Below are positions 62,336-64,000 of a stretch of 64,000 bases of DNA, piece by piece; the stretch's first letter is position 1; each line of letters begins with the position of its first letter. The stretch is from positions 7,825,001-7,889,000 of the forward strand of contig NC_046681.1 in NCBI RefSeq assembly GCF_009870125.1, read 5' to 3'. The DNA is from Drosophila pseudoobscura. Its lineage: Eukaryota > Arthropoda > Insecta > Diptera > Drosophilidae. A model generated the notes under the pieces. The model saw nothing but the letters and a program-made list of their open reading frames with translations. It made no database searches and was not told where the DNA came from. The position numbers and the translations under genes were made by a program.

Positions 62336-62707
62336 TAGGTCGTACGTCGTAAAAAGTGCAGGCAAATCAGATCGCGAAAGCTTCCATAAATGAAATGGAT
62401 AGAAGCTGAGCAGCACTGGGACCTCACGCATGCTCTTTGCTCCGATCCGGCAACACCCAAACGGGTAAGGCCGCGCTGGTAAACTGATTTAAAGTGGGAA
62501 AATCACCAGATTGGCGCAGGACACGAAAATGTGAACACTTTCTGAAAGACAATATTTTCAATCACAATTCTAAACTAATTAAACCAAATTCTGTGGACTT
62601 ACACCTTTTTTCATCTTCACTTGGAATTTATATCAGCCTATAATCCAAGCAGTCAGCTTTTGAGCGTTTGCGCCACTTGGTCACACTTGTAATTTAAATA
62701 ATACCGT

Positions 62708-62713
62708 TTTATT
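62708..62713 (-). terminator. Polyadenylation signal of Eogt
   Basis: TTTATT on the plus strand, AATAAA on the minus, about 53 bases past the Eogt stop. Confidence 0.6.
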
Positions 62714-62765
62714 TTTTGGGTCGAGCAAATAATTCAAATAAATGCATTTGGATCACAAAAAGGAA

Positions 62766-64000
62766 CTACAGCTCGTTGTGCTGCGGCATACGATTCTCTA
62801 GCGCATCTAATATATCTTGGGGAAAGTCCTTGTGAGTGCGTACTTCGCTGGCCGCTTGGGAAACCAAGTGCAAAAATTCCTCTACATCAAAGCGATAGTT
62901 TGTGAATTTTGCATGTGCGCCGCCTTCTGGATGATGACCCTCGTCTTGGGGGTAGACCAGTTCCCTCTGCTCCCAGGTACGATATCGAACGCCCCGCAAC
63001 CGAGCCAGATCCTTGTAGCAATTGGGATCCTCACAGTTGTACAGCTCAAAAATGCATGCCCAGTTGGGCAGGAAGAGTAAATGTGTCAGACCGGCGCCAT
63101 GCATTCCAATCAGAATGTCTGTATTTCGTGTGATGGCCAACTGTTCGGTGAAGGAAAGCCTGCAAAGAGTGCACAGCTGTCAACAAAAGCATAAATTATA
63201 TTTCAAAAATTGTTACCGCTCATAGGAGACGCGCTGGACCAAATAATCATCGTTTTCTTCCAGCTGAGACAGTAGATCCTGCTCATTGAGCACTTGACGA
63301 TACTTTGTGCGACGCGAAAGATATGTTATTCGTAGTCTGCGTTGAGGCGGTTTGAAAGGAATCTGAAGGCGATGCAAAATGAACTCGGAGAAGGCGCGAA
63401 ACAATCCGCTATTTGAGCAGCCCTGGATCTGTAAGAAGCAGAATATCAGTAGGTACATCCACATCAATAAACTTCTGTTTTTACTATGGGCGTATTGTAG
63501 AACAGCCCAAAGATCATGCGTGGCAGCAGCGGCAGCACAACGTTCCGAAAGCACACTCGCTTCCCCTCCAAATCACTCAAGGTCCAAACTGGTCTCTGGG
63601 AGAAGGCTTTGAACGTATCCCGGAACGGCGAGTCATATGGATAGGTCTCCCAAATTAGGATCTGAACATCGGTGTTAAAGGCGGCTGGGTGGGACTGGTT
63701 GACAAAGAGCGAAGCATACAAGTTGAAAAAGTCGCAGAAATGGTGATACATGTTGTACGTAGCGTCAATTTTCATAATGAAAGTGGGCGTATTCACGACC
63801 AGGTCACACAAGCCACTCTCCAGCACGGGCTTCGGCAAGACGGCAAAGTTACGCAGCTCAGGACCCCACGACTGCAGGGCAGATCCAATGTGTTCCATTT
63901 CTGCCGAGAGACGTGTTCGATTCAAATCACAGTGACCTAGTAGCTGGCCTGGACTCAGCACATCCATGTGGTAACGAATACGCTCCTCTCGCTGTGCCAC
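62766..64000 (-). CDS. Eogt: EGF-domain O-GlcNAc transferase, C-terminal part (cut by window edge)
   Basis: The last three coding exons are visible on the minus strand, 63485..64000 (continuing beyond the window), 63217..63428 and 62766..63159, about 374 residues of a protein of roughly 520. The enzyme works in the ER lumen and adds GlcNAc to Ser/Thr of EGF repeats in extracellular proteins such as Dumpy. The glycosyltransferase family 61 signature is clear: [20 protein letters not shown] in the first visible exon, then FYNTPI joined to [10 protein letters not shown], and the acceptor/nucleotide-site strand [20 protein letters not shown] in the last exon. It ends in HNEL, a KDEL-type ER retrieval signal. 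All three junctions keep frame (GTAAAA and GTAACA donors are weak). The coding part is intact, although the inverted-repeat locus begins only about 300 bp past its stop. Confidence 0.96.

Larger units (their letters stand above)
55793..62470. mobile_element. 6.7-kb inverted repeat locus (foldback-like or hairpin-RNA locus)
   Basis: The outer ends match in inverted orientation: CCTTACCCGTTT at 55793 and its complement ending at 62470. Each is followed inwards by a TGCCGGATCGGA word and GAGCATGCGTGAG. Going inwards, the left arm has five units of about 800 bp, the right arm one inverted unit, then matching AT-rich spacers, then a degenerate satellite on both sides, meeting at a palindrome centred on 60983. 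No transposase-like frame is present. I could not find a target-site duplication: the seven bases outside each end differ. Long tandem-repeat arms are typical of foldback elements (FB, Galileo). Arms made of a spliced gene fragment are typical of fly hairpin-RNA loci. The sequence does not decide between them, and 'mobile_element' is only the nearest type. Confidence 0.6.

Noticed and set aside
55793-62470. Target-site duplication for the inverted repeat
   Set aside because: The seven bases outside the two ends (CGGCGCC and CCGCGCT) are not identical, so I do not claim one.
1-64000. tRNA, rRNA, CRISPR or bacterial-type operon features
   Set aside because: No tRNA cloverleaf or rRNA sequence was recognised by eye. 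Intron-rich eukaryotic genes exclude bacterial features.

Overview
The window is insect nuclear DNA, almost certainly Drosophila. It has compact genes with 50-70 nt GT-AG introns, long AT-rich and microsatellite-rich intergenic stretches, CAG/CTG runs, and recognisable fly genes: a vesicular glutamate transporter, EGF-domain O-GlcNAc transferase, PIG-W and D-glycerate 2-kinase. I cannot fix the species from sequence alone. All gene models below were joined by hand from splice sites and reading frame.

Layout. Positions 1-9.7 kb are non-coding, with a possible promoter/5'UTR at 3.5-4.0 kb. A D-glycerate kinase gene lies on the minus strand (9.7-11.3 kb), followed by a decayed kinesin motor fragment (about 12.2-12.7 kb, minus) and a one-exon membrane protein (13.0-13.7 kb). 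Three pancreatic-type neutral lipases then run head to tail on the plus strand (14.0-21.8 kb). Each keeps a complete Ser-Asp-His triad, so this is a small secreted-lipase cluster. VGlut occupies 25.7-32.4 kb on the minus strand in seven coding exons and is intact (639 aa). A gene desert of about 20 kb follows (32.4-52.7 kb). It holds no convincing gene but contains a GC-rich island, a short perfect palindrome and an inverted repeat.

Right end. An unrecognised 261-aa plus-strand gene converges on PIG-W (minus). PIG-W is preceded by a fly Motif 1 core-promoter element and a possible tiny upstream gene. Eogt (minus) enters from the right edge, and its 3' part is visible.

The most unusual object lies between PIG-W and Eogt. 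It is a 6.7 kb inverted repeat (about 55.79-62.47 kb) folding around position 60983. The left arm carries five head-to-tail copies of a roughly 800-bp unit and the right arm carries one inverted copy. The centre is a degenerate dimeric satellite with a 41-bp near-perfect palindrome. Every unit keeps two canonical introns. A short exon differs between the arms only at third codon positions of one frame, so the unit descends from a real spliced gene. The locus could be a foldback-type transposon or a hairpin-RNA (endo-siRNA) locus built from an amplified gene fragment.
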